Shown: piece by piece, positions 1 to 12,620 of the stretch
Position numbering within the stretch: position 1 is the first letter of the stretch
Layout: the number at the start of each line of letters is the position of its first letter
DNA from: Actinopolymorpha sp. NPDC004070
Lineage (GTDB): Bacteria > Actinomycetota > Actinomycetes > Propionibacteriales > Actinopolymorphaceae
Direction of reading: 5' to 3'
Length of the DNA stretch: 64,000 nucleotides
NCBI RefSeq assembly: GCF_040610475.1
Contig: NZ_JBEXMJ010000007.1
Span: forward strand, 1 to 64,000
The notes under the pieces: model-generated
What the model saw: the letters and a program-made list of their open reading frames with translations, nothing else
What the model was told of the DNA's origin: nothing
Databases searched by the model: none
Made by a program: the position numbers and the translations under genes

Positions 1-108
1 ACTGAAGAGTGCTCACCCGACGGCGGCTCGGCGACCAGCCTCACGCCCAACAGCCCTAGCCTTGGGCGCGAAACGCCGGTCGAACCCCATTAGGGTCTGT
101 CCTGCGGA

Positions 109-1323
109 TCAGGGTCGAGTAGTGAGCGGGTCATCCGAGACCGGGCCGAGCGGGGAGGCGAGCACGGAGGCGATCAGCGCGGCGCGTTCGACCAGCGACT
201 CCGCCACGACCTCCTCGTGCACCGCGTGGGCTCCGCGTCCGCGTGGGCCGAACCCATCCAGTGCGGGCACGCCGGCCGCGCCGGCGAAGTTGGTGTCGGC
301 CGCGCCGAGCGCGTGCGCCCCCCGGACCTGCTGCCCGACCCGCTCACCCGCGGCGACCACGGCGGCGAGCATGCCCTCGTTGCCGGTGCCGGCCCAGGCC
401 GGGCGGCTGGTGAGGATCTGAGCCTGTACGCCGGCGTCGGCACGGATGGGTTCGAGCCGGGCCAGCTGGTCCAGCACCCGGCGTTCGACCTCGGCGTCCC
501 CGAACCGGAACCCGAGCTCTGCGCCGGCCCTCCCCGCGGTCACGTTGGTGCGGGTGCCGCCGTACACGGTCCCGACGTTGTAGAGCACGCCTTCCTCGGC
601 CTCCGCGATGCCCCGCAGCCGGACCAGCTGGTCGACGAGCTCGTCGATGGCGGAGACCCCGCGGGTGCGGTCCAGCGCCGCGTGTGCCTCCACCCCGATG
701 GCCTCCAGGCGGACCCGCGTACTCCCGTGCCTCCCGGTCTTCAGCCCGCCCTTCGGATGCGGCGGCTCCAGCCCGAGGGCGGCGGCCGCACCGGAGAGCT
801 CGCGTTCGACCAGTGCCCGGCCGGTCGGCGTGCCGATCTCCTCGTCGGCGGTGACCACCAGCCGCACCGGCTGGGCCAGTGGGACGTCGCAGTCGCGCAG
901 CACCGCGATCGCCGTCTCGAAGGCGACCAGGCCGCCCTTCATGTCGAACACACCCGGCCCGCGGATCAGCGTCCCGTCGTCGACGTAGGGCATCCGCCCG
1001 GCGAGCTGGCCCACCGGCCACACCGTGTCGTGGTGGCCGAGCACCACCACGTGCGGCCGCTCGGTCGGGGTGCCGTCGCCGGCTGCCCCTCCGTCTGCCT
1101 CGCCCGCGGGCCAGGCAGCGACCAGGTGGTCGCCGGTGTCGCTGGGGACCGCGGTCACGGCGGCGCCGAGCTCGGCGTAGTGGCCGCCGAGCACCTCACC
1201 GAGGCGGTTCAGTGCGTCCGCGTCTCCGGTGGGCGTCTCGTGGTGGACGTACGCGGCGAGCCGCTCCCGCATCCGCGGCTCGAGCTCACGGGCACGGAGC
1301 ACGAGCCGTTCGAGAGGATCCAT
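109..1323 (-). CDS. M20-family metallopeptidase (N-acyl-L-amino acid hydrolase / CPG2-like)
   Basis: Predicted zinc-dependent amidohydrolase of 404 residues that should cleave an N-acyl or peptide bond at an L-amino acid. Visible metal-site motifs are GHHDT (His98), FDMKGG (Asp127), DEE (Glu161-Glu162) and a late His in the C-terminal GRGAHAVHEE stretch, so both metal sites look intact. The dimerisation-type insert lies between about residues 195 and 310. There is no signal peptide, so it acts in the cytoplasm. It is transcribed divergently from the GNAT/SIS/racemase operon. Known racemase pathways pair an N-succinylamino acid racemase with an M20 hydrolase that frees the L-amino acid, and I infer that role here. 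A glutamate carboxypeptidase or another aminoacylase is the alternative. Confidence 0.85.
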   Translation of the reverse strand: MDPLERLVLRARELEPRMRERLAAYVHHETPTGDADALNRLGEVLGGHYAELGAAVTAVPSDTGDHLVAAWPAGEADGGAAGDGTPTERPHVVVLGHHDTVWPVGQLAGRMPYVDDGTLIRGPGVFDMKGGLVAFETAIAVLRDCDVPLAQPVRLVVTADEEIGTPTGRALVERELSGAAAALGLEPPHPKGGLKTGRHGSTRVRLEAIGVEAHAALDRTRGVSAIDELVDQLVRLRGIAEAEEGVLYNVGTVYGGTRTNVTAGRAGAELGFRFGDAEVERRVLDQLARLEPIRADAGVQAQILTSRPAWAGTGNEGMLAAVVAAGERVGQQVRGAHALGAADTNFAGAAGVPALDGFGPRGRGAHAVHEEVVAESLVERAALIASVLASPLGPVSDDPLTTRP

Positions 1324-1331
1324 GCACCGCA

Positions 1332-1491
1332 GGATATGACGCGTATCTTCGCGAGGTGGTCATCGACCCGCACTCGGACACTCCCTCGCGGTCTCGAAAT
1401 CGTCAGTAACCGCGGGGGTTGTCGCCCCGGGCATTGACCCCGGCGGCGTACCCCTGCTAGACATCTCGCGGATATCTGTCGCGTATCTTCG
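1332..1491. promoter_or_regulatory. Divergent control region with a repeated operator-like element and a promoter
   Basis: Two copies of GGATAT followed after 2-4 bases by CGCGTATCTTCG lie at 1332-1351 and 1470-1491. The first sits immediately upstream of the M20 start on the minus strand. On the plus strand, TTGACC (1434-1439) and TAGACA (1458-1463), 18 bases apart, resemble a sigma-70-type promoter whose start would fall at about 1470, so the second copy would lie at or just after +1. I infer binding sites for a shared regulator. The rest of the 281-base gap (1324-1604) holds no gene that I can support. Confidence 0.4.
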
Positions 1492-1604
1492 TCTCTTGGC
1501 GGTCGCCTCGTCAGTGTCGTCAGGCGCCCGGGCCCCCTCCCAGGGGCACACACATCGTCTGTGACGGCCGGCTCGGCCGGTCGTCGGTCTTCGCTGGGGG
1601 TGCC

Positions 1605-2492
1605 ATGCGGGCCACCCGACCCACGCTGCGCACAGAGCAGACGCAGCCCACGCTGCATACGCCCGACTCCGCGGTCACCGCCCGCCCGCTGCGCAGCCAG
1701 GGCGAGCGCGAGGCGGCCGTGGGCCTGTACCGCCAGGTGTTCGGCCTCGGCGCCGGCGACCCGGCGATGACCCCGAAGCTCCTGGTCGCCCTGCAGCGCA
1801 ACGGCGGCTCGGCGCTCGGCGCGTTCGACCCGTCCGGACGGCTGGTGGGGTTCACCTACGGATTCGTCGGTACGCAGGACGGCGCGACCTACCACTACTC
1901 CCAGGCGGCCGTGGTCGACGCGGCCGCGCAGGGAAAGGGCGTCGGCCGGGTGCTCAAGCGGGCGCAGGCCGCCGAGGCGTCTCGGGCCGGCGTCCGCGCG
2001 ATGCGCTGGGCGTACGACCCGATGCTCGCCCGCAACGCACACTTCAACCTCGACGTCCTCGGCGCCCGTGGCCGGTGGTTCGTCCGGGACTACTACGGCC
2101 TCACCGACGCCGGCGGGCGTAGCGACCGGGTGCTCGTGGAGTGGCGTACCGACGCGGACCCGACCGACCCGACCGGGGCGACGGACTCGGCCGGCGGGAC
2201 GAACTCGACCGGCGCGACCGACTCGACGCGCGGGGCCGAGCGGCTTGGCGACGACCCGGACCTCGCGTGGGGGACGATCCGCGCTACCGCCACCGACCGC
2301 CGGCTGCTGGCCATCCCGGCCCGCTGGGGAGCGCCGGACGGACCCGACCCGGCCCGATCCGGCGACGTCCGCGACCGGGTGGCCGCCGCACTGGAGAACG
2401 CGCTCGACGCGGGGTACGTCCTGACGTCGTGCCGCCGGGTCACGCCGGAAACCGCCGTCTACGTGCTCGCCCCGGCGGGGGAGGCCGGATGA
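1605..2492 (+). CDS. GNAT-family acyltransferase of the racemase-associated (COG3375-like) type
   Basis: Protein of 295 residues. The acyl-CoA binding segment is visible as SQAAVVDAAAQGKGVGRVLKRAQ, shortened here to QGKGVGRVLK at about residue 108, followed by the WAYDPMLARNAHFN region that marks the COG3375-like GNAT branch. A Thr/Asp/Ser-rich linker (about 183-210) separates it from a C-terminal extension. In known N-succinylamino acid racemase operons a GNAT of this type succinylates D-amino acids, and that is my inference for this protein. The ATG at 1605 follows GGGGG at 1594-1598 with good spacing. The stop overlaps the next start as ATGA, so the two are translationally coupled. Confidence 0.75.
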   Translation: MRATRPTLRTEQTQPTLHTPDSAVTARPLRSQGEREAAVGLYRQVFGLGAGDPAMTPKLLVALQRNGGSALGAFDPSGRLVGFTYGFVGTQDGATYHYSQAAVVDAAAQGKGVGRVLKRAQAAEASRAGVRAMRWAYDPMLARNAHFNLDVLGARGRWFVRDYYGLTDAGGRSDRVLVEWRTDADPTDPTGATDSAGGTNSTGATDSTRGAERLGDDPDLAWGTIRATATDRRLLAIPARWGAPDGPDPARSGDVRDRVAAALENALDAGYVLTSCRRVTPETAVYVLAPAGEAG

Positions 2493-3154
2493 GCGCCGAG
2501 CGGAGCAGTCCCGAGCAGAGCAGCCCGGACCCGAGCAGTCCCGACCAGCGGTACGGCGCCCGGCTGCGCCGGCGTTCGTCCTCGTCGATCCTGCTGGACC
2601 GGCTGCTCGACCACGAGACCGCCAACCTCGCCGAGACCGCCCGCCGGGTCCGGGTGGACGGCACCCTGGAGCAGGCTGCCGCCCGAATCGTCGCCGCCCG
2701 CCGCAGGTTCGTGGTCGGCGGCTCCAAGTCGTCCGCGTACGCCGCCCTGCTGGCCATCGACCTGTCCGCCAGCCTCGCCAACGTCACCCTGGTCGACGGC
2801 ATCGCGGCCCGCCCGGTGGACGTGCTGTGCGACGTGCGGTCCGACGACGTGCTGGTGGCCTTCTCCTTCCGCCGCTACACCCGCCAGACCATCGCGGTGG
2901 CGCGGGAGTTCGCCGCTGCCGGGGGCACCGTCGTGGGCATCACCGACGACCCGGACAGTTCGCTGGCCCGGCTGGCGGAGGTGGCCGTGGTGGTGGGCAC
3001 CCGCAGCGCGTCGTACGTCGATTCACCGACCGCGGTGGCGGCGGTGACCCACATCCTCGCCACGCTCACCGCGGCCAGCGCCAAGGGAGCACGCCGCCGG
3101 CTCGCCCGGCGCGAGGAGGTCACCCGCGACCTCGAACTCTACGAAGGGGCCTGA
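2489..3154 (+). CDS. SIS-domain protein (MurR/RpiR-like but without the HTH domain)
   Basis: Protein of 221 residues. After a Ser/Pro/Glu-rich N-terminus (about 1-25) there is one sugar-isomerase (SIS) fold with the typical phosphosugar loop FVVGGSKSSAYAA (about 72-84), FSFRRYTRQT (about 129-138) and GITDDPDSSLA. It matches the ligand half of MurR/RpiR regulators. Those normally start with a winged-helix domain of about 75 residues, and none is visible here. The ATG overlaps the preceding stop (ATGA), and the racemase gene begins 4 bases after its end. It may sense a phosphosugar or amino-sugar ligand. Whether it can bind DNA alone is doubtful from the sequence. Confidence 0.75.
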   Translation: MSAERSSPEQSSPDPSSPDQRYGARLRRRSSSSILLDRLLDHETANLAETARRVRVDGTLEQAAARIVAARRRFVVGGSKSSAYAALLAIDLSASLANVTLVDGIAARPVDVLCDVRSDDVLVAFSFRRYTRQTIAVAREFAAAGGTVVGITDDPDSSLARLAEVAVVVGTRSASYVDSPTAVAAVTHILATLTAASAKGARRRLARREEVTRDLELYEGA

Positions 3155-3158
3155 GCGC

Positions 3159-4280
3159 ATGCAGATCTCCGCCGCCGAACTCTTCGCGGCCCGGCTGCCG
3201 CTGGTGCACGAGTTCGAGACCAGCTCGCACCGCAAGACCTACCTGGAGCACATCCTGGTCCGGGTGACCGGCGCCGACGGCGCGGTGGGGTGGGGCGAGA
3301 TCGCCTCGCCGTCCGGGCCGTACTACTGCGCGGAGACCGTGCAGAGCTGCTGGCACGTCGCCGAGCAGCACCTGCTGCCGGCCGTGGTCGGCGCCGGTTG
3401 GTCGCATCCGTCGCAAGTGCCGGCGCTGTGGTCGAAGGTACGCGGGAACGAGTTCGCCAAGGCCGGGGTGGACATGGCGTGCTGGAACCTGTGGTCCACC
3501 GCGACGGACGTGCCGCTGGCCGGTGCGCTCGGCGGGACGCGGGAGCGGGTGGTGGCCGGGGCGAGCCTGGGGATCGAGCCGACGCCGGACGACCTGGTGG
3601 CGCAGGTGGCTCGCCAGGTCGAGGCCGGCTACCCGCGGGTGAAGCTGAAGATCGCGCCGGGGTGGGACGTCGAGCCGGTCCGCGCCGTGCGCGCGGCGTT
3701 TCCCGACCTGGACCTGCACGTCGACGCCAACGGCGCCTACACCGAGGACGCCGACCACCTGGCGGCGCTGCGCGGGCTGGACGACTTCGGTCTGACGATG
3801 GTCGAGCAGCCGTTCGCGCCGCGCGACCTGCTGGCGCACGCCCGGCTGCGCCGCGTCCTGCGTACTCCCGTCTGCCTGGACGAGTCGGTCGCCGACCTGC
3901 ACGACCTGCGCACGGCGCTGGCCCTGGACGCGGTCGCGATCCTGAACATCAAGGTCTCCCGGATGGGCGGGCTGACCGCCGCGGTCGCCGCACACGACCT
4001 CGCTCGCGAGCACGACGTACCGGTGTGGTGCGGCGGCATGCACGAGTTCGGGATCGGCCGTGCGGCCAACGTCGCGCTGTCCAGTCTGCCCGGCTTCACC
4101 CTGCCCTCCGACGTGTCCGCGTCGGAGAAGTACTACGCCCGCGACGTCGTGCGGCCGCCGATCACCGCCGACCACGGGCTGGTCGACGTGCCGTGGAAGC
4201 AGGCGGGCAGCGGGCACGAGGTCGACGAGGAGTTCGTACGGGAGATCTCCTCGCGCACGGCTCGGGTCGACGCCGACTGA
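3159..4280 (+). CDS. Enolase-superfamily N-acylamino acid racemase / o-succinylbenzoate synthase
   Basis: Protein of 373 residues, the usual NSAR/OSBS length. All catalytic positions of the family are visible: the KxK pair Lys162/Lys164 in VKLKIAPGW, metal ligands Asp189 (DANG), Glu216 (VEQPF) and Asp241 (CLDES), and the opposite-face Lys265 (NIKVSRMGG). The enzyme would interconvert N-acyl-D- and N-acyl-L-amino acids in the cytoplasm. OSBS (menaquinone synthesis) is the alternative, but no men genes lie nearby, while the GNAT, the M20 hydrolase and the D-acylase strongly favour racemase duty. It starts 4 bases after the SIS gene. Confidence 0.88.
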   Translation: MQISAAELFAARLPLVHEFETSSHRKTYLEHILVRVTGADGAVGWGEIASPSGPYYCAETVQSCWHVAEQHLLPAVVGAGWSHPSQVPALWSKVRGNEFAKAGVDMACWNLWSTATDVPLAGALGGTRERVVAGASLGIEPTPDDLVAQVARQVEAGYPRVKLKIAPGWDVEPVRAVRAAFPDLDLHVDANGAYTEDADHLAALRGLDDFGLTMVEQPFAPRDLLAHARLRRVLRTPVCLDESVADLHDLRTALALDAVAILNIKVSRMGGLTAAVAAHDLAREHDVPVWCGGMHEFGIGRAANVALSSLPGFTLPSDVSASEKYYARDVVRPPITADHGLVDVPWKQAGSGHEVDEEFVREISSRTARVDAD

Positions 4281-4330
4281 ACCTCACCCGCGCACCCGCC
4301 GGAAAAGTCCAGCACCGAACAAGGAGTGCC

Positions 4331-5878
4331 ATGTCCCAGTCCCGATCTGGCCCGAGCGAAACCGCCGCCGAGCCCGCCACTCAGCGCGGCGAGGCCACCA
4401 AGGCCGCCACCAAGGCCGCCACCAAGGCCGCCACCAAGCCCGGCGGCGAGGCCGGGGAGTCGAACGCGTACGCGGTCGGGCTGCCGCCGGCGCGCCGCCG
4501 GATCTGCACGGTGATCGCGCTGGCCGGGCTGCTGGCCTCGCTGGTGCTCGGCCAGGTGGTACAGGCGCCGACACTGTGGGGCCTGCTACCGATCCTGCTG
4601 TACGCGGTGCTGTGCCTGCTCGGCCTGGACATCGTGGTCGCCACCGTCGTCGCCGTGATCTCCGGCATCCTGATCGCGGCCCGGCCGCCCACCGAGGTGG
4701 GCGAACTCCTCGGCACCTCCCTCGGTGACCTGGTGACGATGATCGGCCTGATCATCGTCCTGGGCGCCGGGGTCGGTGAGGTGCTGCGCGTCACCGGGGT
4801 GGCCGACACCATCGTCAGCGCGATCATGCGCGCGGTCGGCGAACGCAGCCGGCACGCGGTGACGTTCGGCGTGATGGTCGCCTGCCTGGTCCTGGTCGCG
4901 AGCCTCGGCACGCTCGCCGGCGCGCTGGCCATCGCCGCGCCCATCCTGATCCCGATCACCGCGCGGATGGGGTTCACCCGTTCGGCGACGGCCTCGATGA
5001 TGTTCGTCGGCGGGTGCGCGGGCCTGGCCCTGGCGCCGTTCGCCGGCTCCAACGTCGCCATCCTCACCGCGGCGGACGTCGACTACCTCACCTACCTGCG
5101 GGTCGGTGCCGGACCGCTGGCGGTGCTGTCGATCGCGCTGGCCATGCTGATCGTGCCGTGGATGCAGCGGCGTACGGCGGCCGCCGGCAACGACTTCTAC
5201 ACCGCGGAGGAGGCCTCCGACGACGCCGCGAGCGCGGGCGGTGCCGACCGCAACCCGAAGGCGGGCCGGGCCACCGCGGCGTTCCTCGTCCTGTTGGTGG
5301 TGAGCGTCGTCTACGCCACCGTGACCAACGCGGGTACGGCGTTCCCGCTGCTGGCCCTGCCGTTGCTCGGCATCGTCACCGGCTTCGCCGGCGGGCTGTC
5401 CAGTGTGGAGATCGCGGGGAGGATGTACCGCGGCGGTGCCCGGCTGCTCAGCATCTTCATTCTGTTCTGGCTGCTGGCCGCGTTGTTCGGGATCATCGAC
5501 CAGTGGCTGAAGCCGTACGACGTCATCCTGGACACGTTCGGCTCCCAGCTGTCCCACCTCGGCGCGTTCCCGTTCGCGGTGGCGATCGGGCTGCTCGGCT
5601 GGGTGGGCGTCCCGGGGGCGACGGCGGCCCAGGTCGTCCTGCTGGACAAGGTGTTCGGCGGGCTGGGTGCGACCCTCGGGGTGTCGGCGGGCGCCTGGGT
5701 CATCGTGTTGCTGTGGGCGTCCAAGGGCGACACGTACGGTCCGTTCCCGAACGCCAACATGATCGGCGCGATGGGTCTTGCCCGCTCGCAGAACCTGCGC
5801 AACGTGTTGTTGACGGGCTGGCTGGTGATGGTCCCGGCTTGCGTGATGTACGCGATCCTGCTGGTGTTCATGACCTGA
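4331..5878 (+). CDS. Multi-TM ion-transporter (IT) superfamily permease, GntP/NhaC-like
   Basis: Protein of 515 residues with about 11-12 hydrophobic segments in two halves, split by a polar Ala/Asp/Glu-rich loop at about residues 290-318. The start at ATG 4331 is set by AAGGAG at 4321-4326. The cytoplasmic N-terminus (about 1-55) is low complexity and contains three tandem A-A-T-K units. Gly-rich re-entrant-like segments (LASLGTLAGALAIAAPI, GWVGVPGATAAQ) resemble those of GntP, Dcu and NhaC carriers. From its position between the racemase and the D-acylase I infer uptake of N-acyl amino acids, D-amino acids or a related carboxylate. Substrate and coupling ion cannot be read from the sequence. 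Confidence 0.7.
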   Translation: MSQSRSGPSETAAEPATQRGEATKAATKAATKAATKPGGEAGESNAYAVGLPPARRRICTVIALAGLLASLVLGQVVQAPTLWGLLPILLYAVLCLLGLDIVVATVVAVISGILIAARPPTEVGELLGTSLGDLVTMIGLIIVLGAGVGEVLRVTGVADTIVSAIMRAVGERSRHAVTFGVMVACLVLVASLGTLAGALAIAAPILIPITARMGFTRSATASMMFVGGCAGLALAPFAGSNVAILTAADVDYLTYLRVGAGPLAVLSIALAMLIVPWMQRRTAAAGNDFYTAEEASDDAASAGGADRNPKAGRATAAFLVLLVVSVVYATVTNAGTAFPLLALPLLGIVTGFAGGLSSVEIAGRMYRGGARLLSIFILFWLLAALFGIIDQWLKPYDVILDTFGSQLSHLGAFPFAVAIGLLGWVGVPGATAAQVVLLDKVFGGLGATLGVSAGAWVIVLLWASKGDTYGPFPNANMIGAMGLARSQNLRNVLLTGWLVMVPACVMYAILLVFMT

Positions 5879-5962
5879 CCCCGCAACCACGTCTTGACGC
5901 AGGATCCGCGCGACCGGACTCCGATCTCCACACTCCCCAGACCGCGACCCGGAGGTCAGCAG

Positions 5963-9668
<3,706 letters not shown>

Positions 9669-9671
9669 CGG

Positions 9672-10346
9672 TCAGCTCTGCGAGAGCGCCTGCCGGACGG
9701 TCTGGGTGAGCGCGGCCAGGTGAGCCAGCCGGGCCAGCTCGGAGTCCAGGATCTCCGGTCCGCCGGACCGCCCGATCACCAGAGCCCGGTTCGGGTTGCC
9801 CATCGGGGTGGCCGCCGCGGTGATGTGCCGCCATCCCCGGTTGTCCCACTCGGCCGGGACGACCAGCCGCCGGGGACGATCCAGCGGGAGCCAGGGCGCG
9901 TCGTCGCCGGGCAGGTCGGGCGCGGCCGGGGTGCACTCCTCCACCACCGCCTTTCCGGAGTCGCCGTCCCGGCACACCAGGAACGCCCAGTCGGCGCGGA
10001 ACACCACCGGCGCGTGCCGGACGAGCACCCGCTCGGCCTCGGCCGGCTGCTCCGTCATCGACTCGACCACCTCGAGGTCGTGGCGCAGCGTGCCGCCGGC
10101 GGCGTATCGGGACAGCCAGATCACCCGGACGCCGGGCACCGACAGGCAGGCCGACACCAGCGAGTCGGCACGCCCACCGAGGGGGAGTTCGACCACGAAG
10201 TCGTCGATCGCGGTGCCGTCGGCGCCCCGGGACACCACGTCCACGGCGACGATGTCGGCGCCGGCCTTGCCCAGGGCCGAGGCGACGTCGCCGAGCCCGC
10301 CGGGCTGGTCGGGTAGCGCGATCCGCAGCAGGTACACGCTGCTCAT
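9672..10346 (-). CDS. ACT-domain-containing protein
   Basis: Protein of 224 residues. The first ~75 residues form a recognisable ACT ligand-binding module (YLLRIALPDQPGGLGDVASALG, cited by its ends YLLRIALPDQ and LGDVASALG, then DFVVEL). The remaining part contains no motif I recognise. ACT domains sense small ligands, often amino acids, so a regulatory role is plausible but unproven. It runs convergent to ligA with only 3 bases between their stops. ATG at 10344-10346. Confidence 0.7.
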   Translation of the reverse strand: MSSVYLLRIALPDQPGGLGDVASALGKAGADIVAVDVVSRGADGTAIDDFVVELPLGGRADSLVSACLSVPGVRVIWLSRYAAGGTLRHDLEVVESMTEQPAEAERVLVRHAPVVFRADWAFLVCRDGDSGKAVVEECTPAAPDLPGDDAPWLPLDRPRRLVVPAEWDNRGWRHITAAATPMGNPNRALVIGRSGGPEILDSELARLAHLAALTQTVRQALSQS

Positions 10347-10703
10347 TGTGGACCGATCAGGAGCTTTTCGCGGTTGCGCGGACGTTACCGATCAACCTCG
10401 CGCGACCAGACCCGGCCAAGCCGGGACCATCCCGTCCGACCCGTCCGTGATCGTCCGGCGGCCGCCCCGTGATCGCGACGCGGCCGCGACCTGGTGGCCT
10501 CGCCGGTCCGGGCGCGGCGGTTCGGCTCGCGGCGGTCGCGGGCGCCGCCGCGTAGGCTCCTAGGATTGCCCTACGGCCGACGTACGGCAGCCGTCGGCCG
10601 CCGTCGTCCGTACTCCACCAGGACTCCATCAGGACTCCACCAAAGCCAGAAGCACTCCGCATCCGCCGGGGTGCTCCGCGAACGAGGTAAAGGAAGCACT
10701 CCA
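10347..10703. other. 357-base gap upstream of gatC
   Basis: This gap lies between the divergent ACT-domain gene and gatC. I see no credible gene: the frames open on the minus strand are Pro/Arg/Gly-rich shadow translations. It contains an 11-base tandem repeat, CAGGACTCCAT then CAGGACTCCAC (about 10619-10641), and a TAGGCT hexamer near 10555 that could be a -10 element. The gatC ribosome binding site AAAGGAAG lies at the end of the gap. Confidence 0.4.
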
Positions 10704-11021
10704 GTGCCTGCGATCACCCGCGAGGAGGTCGCGCACCTAGCGCGCCTTGCTCGGATCGAGCTGACCGACGACGAACTCGACCACTACGCCGGCCAGCTGG
10801 GCGTCATCCTCGAGTCGGTCGCCCAGGTCGGCCAGGTGGCCGCCGAGGACATTCCGCCCACCTCCCACCCGGTGCCGCTCACCAACGTCTTCCGCGCCGA
10901 CGAGCCCCGCCCCGGGCTGACGGCGGAGGAGGCGCTGGCCGGCGCTCCCGTCGTCGACGGTGAGCCCGCGGTCGAGGACAACCGCTTCCGCGTTCCGCGC
11001 ATTCTCGGTGAGGAGGCCTGA
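10704..11021 (+). CDS. gatC: Aspartyl/glutamyl-tRNA amidotransferase subunit C
   Basis: Small stabilising subunit (105 residues) of the GatCAB complex. It opens with the family pattern [21 protein letters not shown], cited here as TREEVAHLA and LARIEL, and carries the conserved DEPRPGL segment near residue 71. GTG 10704 is the start, preceded by AAAGGAAG. The stop overlaps the gatA ATG by one base, so gatC and gatA are coupled. GatCAB converts Glu-tRNA(Gln) or Asp-tRNA(Asn) to the correct amide, which fits the gltX gene and tRNA-Gln further along. Confidence 0.95.
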   Translation: MPAITREEVAHLARLARIELTDDELDHYAGQLGVILESVAQVGQVAAEDIPPTSHPVPLTNVFRADEPRPGLTAEEALAGAPVVDGEPAVEDNRFRVPRILGEEA

Positions 11022-12520
11022 TGAGCGACCACGACCTGACCAGGCTCACCGCCGCCCGTCTCGCCGAGCTCGTCAGCACCGGCGAGGCCTCCGCGGTGGA
11101 GGTCACCCAAGCCCACCTGGACCGGATCGGCAAGGTGGACGACCGGATCCACGCGTTCCTGCACCTGGACACCGAGGGCGCGCTCGCCGCCGCCCGTCAG
11201 GTGGACGACCGGCGCGCGGCCGGTGACGCGCTCGGGCCGCTGGCCGGCGTGCCGCTCGCCCTCAAGGACGTCCTCACCATGAAGGACGTGCCGACCACCT
11301 GCGGCTCGCGGATCCTGGAGGGCTGGCGGCCACCGTACGACTCGACTGTCGTCCGGCGCCTGCGCGAGGCCGGCGTGGTCGTCCTGGGCAAGACGAACAT
11401 GGACGAGTTCGCGATGGGCTCCTCCACGGAGAACTCCGCGTTCGGGCCGACTCGCAACCCGTGGGACACCGACCGGATCCCGGGCGGCTCCGGCGGCGGC
11501 TCGTCGGCCTCGCTGGCGGCGTTCGAGGCGCCGCTGGCGATCGGCACCGACACCGGCGGCTCGATCCGCCAGCCCGGCTCGGTGACCGGCACGGTCGGGG
11601 TGAAGCCCACCTACGGCGGGGTCTCCCGTTACGGCCTGGTGGCGTTCTCCTCCAGCCTGGACCAGGCCGGGCCGTGCGCCCGCACGGTGCTCGACGCCGC
11701 CCTGCTGCACAGCGTGATCGCCGGCCACGACCCGCTGGACTCCACCTCGATCGACCGGCCCGTGCCGCCGGTGGTGGACGCCGCCCGCAACCCCGACGTA
11801 CGCGGCCTGCGGGTCGGCGTGGTGAAGGAGCTCGGCGGCGCCGGCTTCCAGCCCGGGGTGGAGCAGCGCTTCCGCGAGGCGGTCGACCTGCTCTCCGACC
11901 TGGGTGCTGAGGTGGTGGAGGTGTCCTGCCCGCACTTCACCTACGGCCTGGCCGCCTACTACCTCATCGCGCCGAGCGAGGCGTCCAGCAACCTCGCCCG
12001 CTTCGACGGGATGCGGTACGGCCTGCGGGCCGGCGACGACGGCCGGCACAGCGCCGAGGAGGTGATGGCGGTGACCCGCGAGGCCGGGTTCGGCGACGAG
12101 GTCAAGCGGCGCATCATGATCGGCACCTACGCGCTGTCCAGCGGTTACTACGACGCCTACTACGGCCAGGCGCAGAAGGTCCGCACGCTCATCACCCGCG
12201 ACTTCGAGCGGGCGTACGAGCAGGTCGACGTGCTGGTGTCGCCGACCACGCCCACCACGGCGTTCCGGATCGGTGAGCGGGTGGACGACCCGCTGGCGAT
12301 GTACGCCGCCGACCTGTGCACCATCCCCGCCAACCTCGCGGGCAACGCCGCGGCGTCCTTCCCGGCGGGCCGCTCGCCCGAGGACGGAATGCCCGTGGGC
12401 CTGCAGGTGGTGGCGCCGGCGATGGCCGACGACCGGCTCTACCGCGTAGGTGCCGCCGTCGAGCAGGAGTTCGAGCGGCGCTGGGGTCACCCGCTGCTGG
12501 CGGAGGTGCCGGAGCTGTGA
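11021..12520 (+). CDS. gatA: Aspartyl/glutamyl-tRNA amidotransferase subunit A
   Basis: Glutaminase subunit of GatCAB, 499 residues. It has the amidase signature with the Ser-cisSer-Lys triad: Lys in PLALKDVL (about 80), the glycine-serine-rich loop [10 protein letters not shown] (about 155-164) and the nucleophilic Ser in TGGSIRQP (about 180). It releases ammonia from glutamine and channels it to GatB. The middle gene of gatC-gatA-gatB, it follows gatC with a one-base overlap. The 100 bases before gatB contain short C/G-rich direct repeats (CCACCC, GCCGGC) but no gene. Confidence 0.97.
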   Translation: MSDHDLTRLTAARLAELVSTGEASAVEVTQAHLDRIGKVDDRIHAFLHLDTEGALAAARQVDDRRAAGDALGPLAGVPLALKDVLTMKDVPTTCGSRILEGWRPPYDSTVVRRLREAGVVVLGKTNMDEFAMGSSTENSAFGPTRNPWDTDRIPGGSGGGSSASLAAFEAPLAIGTDTGGSIRQPGSVTGTVGVKPTYGGVSRYGLVAFSSSLDQAGPCARTVLDAALLHSVIAGHDPLDSTSIDRPVPPVVDAARNPDVRGLRVGVVKELGGAGFQPGVEQRFREAVDLLSDLGAEVVEVSCPHFTYGLAAYYLIAPSEASSNLARFDGMRYGLRAGDDGRHSAEEVMAVTREAGFGDEVKRRIMIGTYALSSGYYDAYYGQAQKVRTLITRDFERAYEQVDVLVSPTTPTTAFRIGERVDDPLAMYAADLCTIPANLAGNAAASFPAGRSPEDGMPVGLQVVAPAMADDRLYRVGAAVEQEFERRWGHPLLAEVPEL

Positions 12521-12620
12521 GACCAGCCACGCACACGACGCCGGCCACCCACCCGGCACCCGCCACGTACGCGACGCCGGCTGCGCCCACGACGCCGGCA
12601 GGCGAGGAGAACGCCGCATC

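Noticed and set aside
4393..4440. Repeats in the permease N-terminus as a mobile element scar
   Set aside because: Simple in-frame 12-bp tandem units encoding A-A-T-K; no inverted repeats or target duplication.
10357..10662. Minus-strand ORF of 101 codons upstream of gatC
   Set aside because: Low-complexity Pro/Arg/Gly product, no ribosome binding site, lies over the likely gatC promoter.
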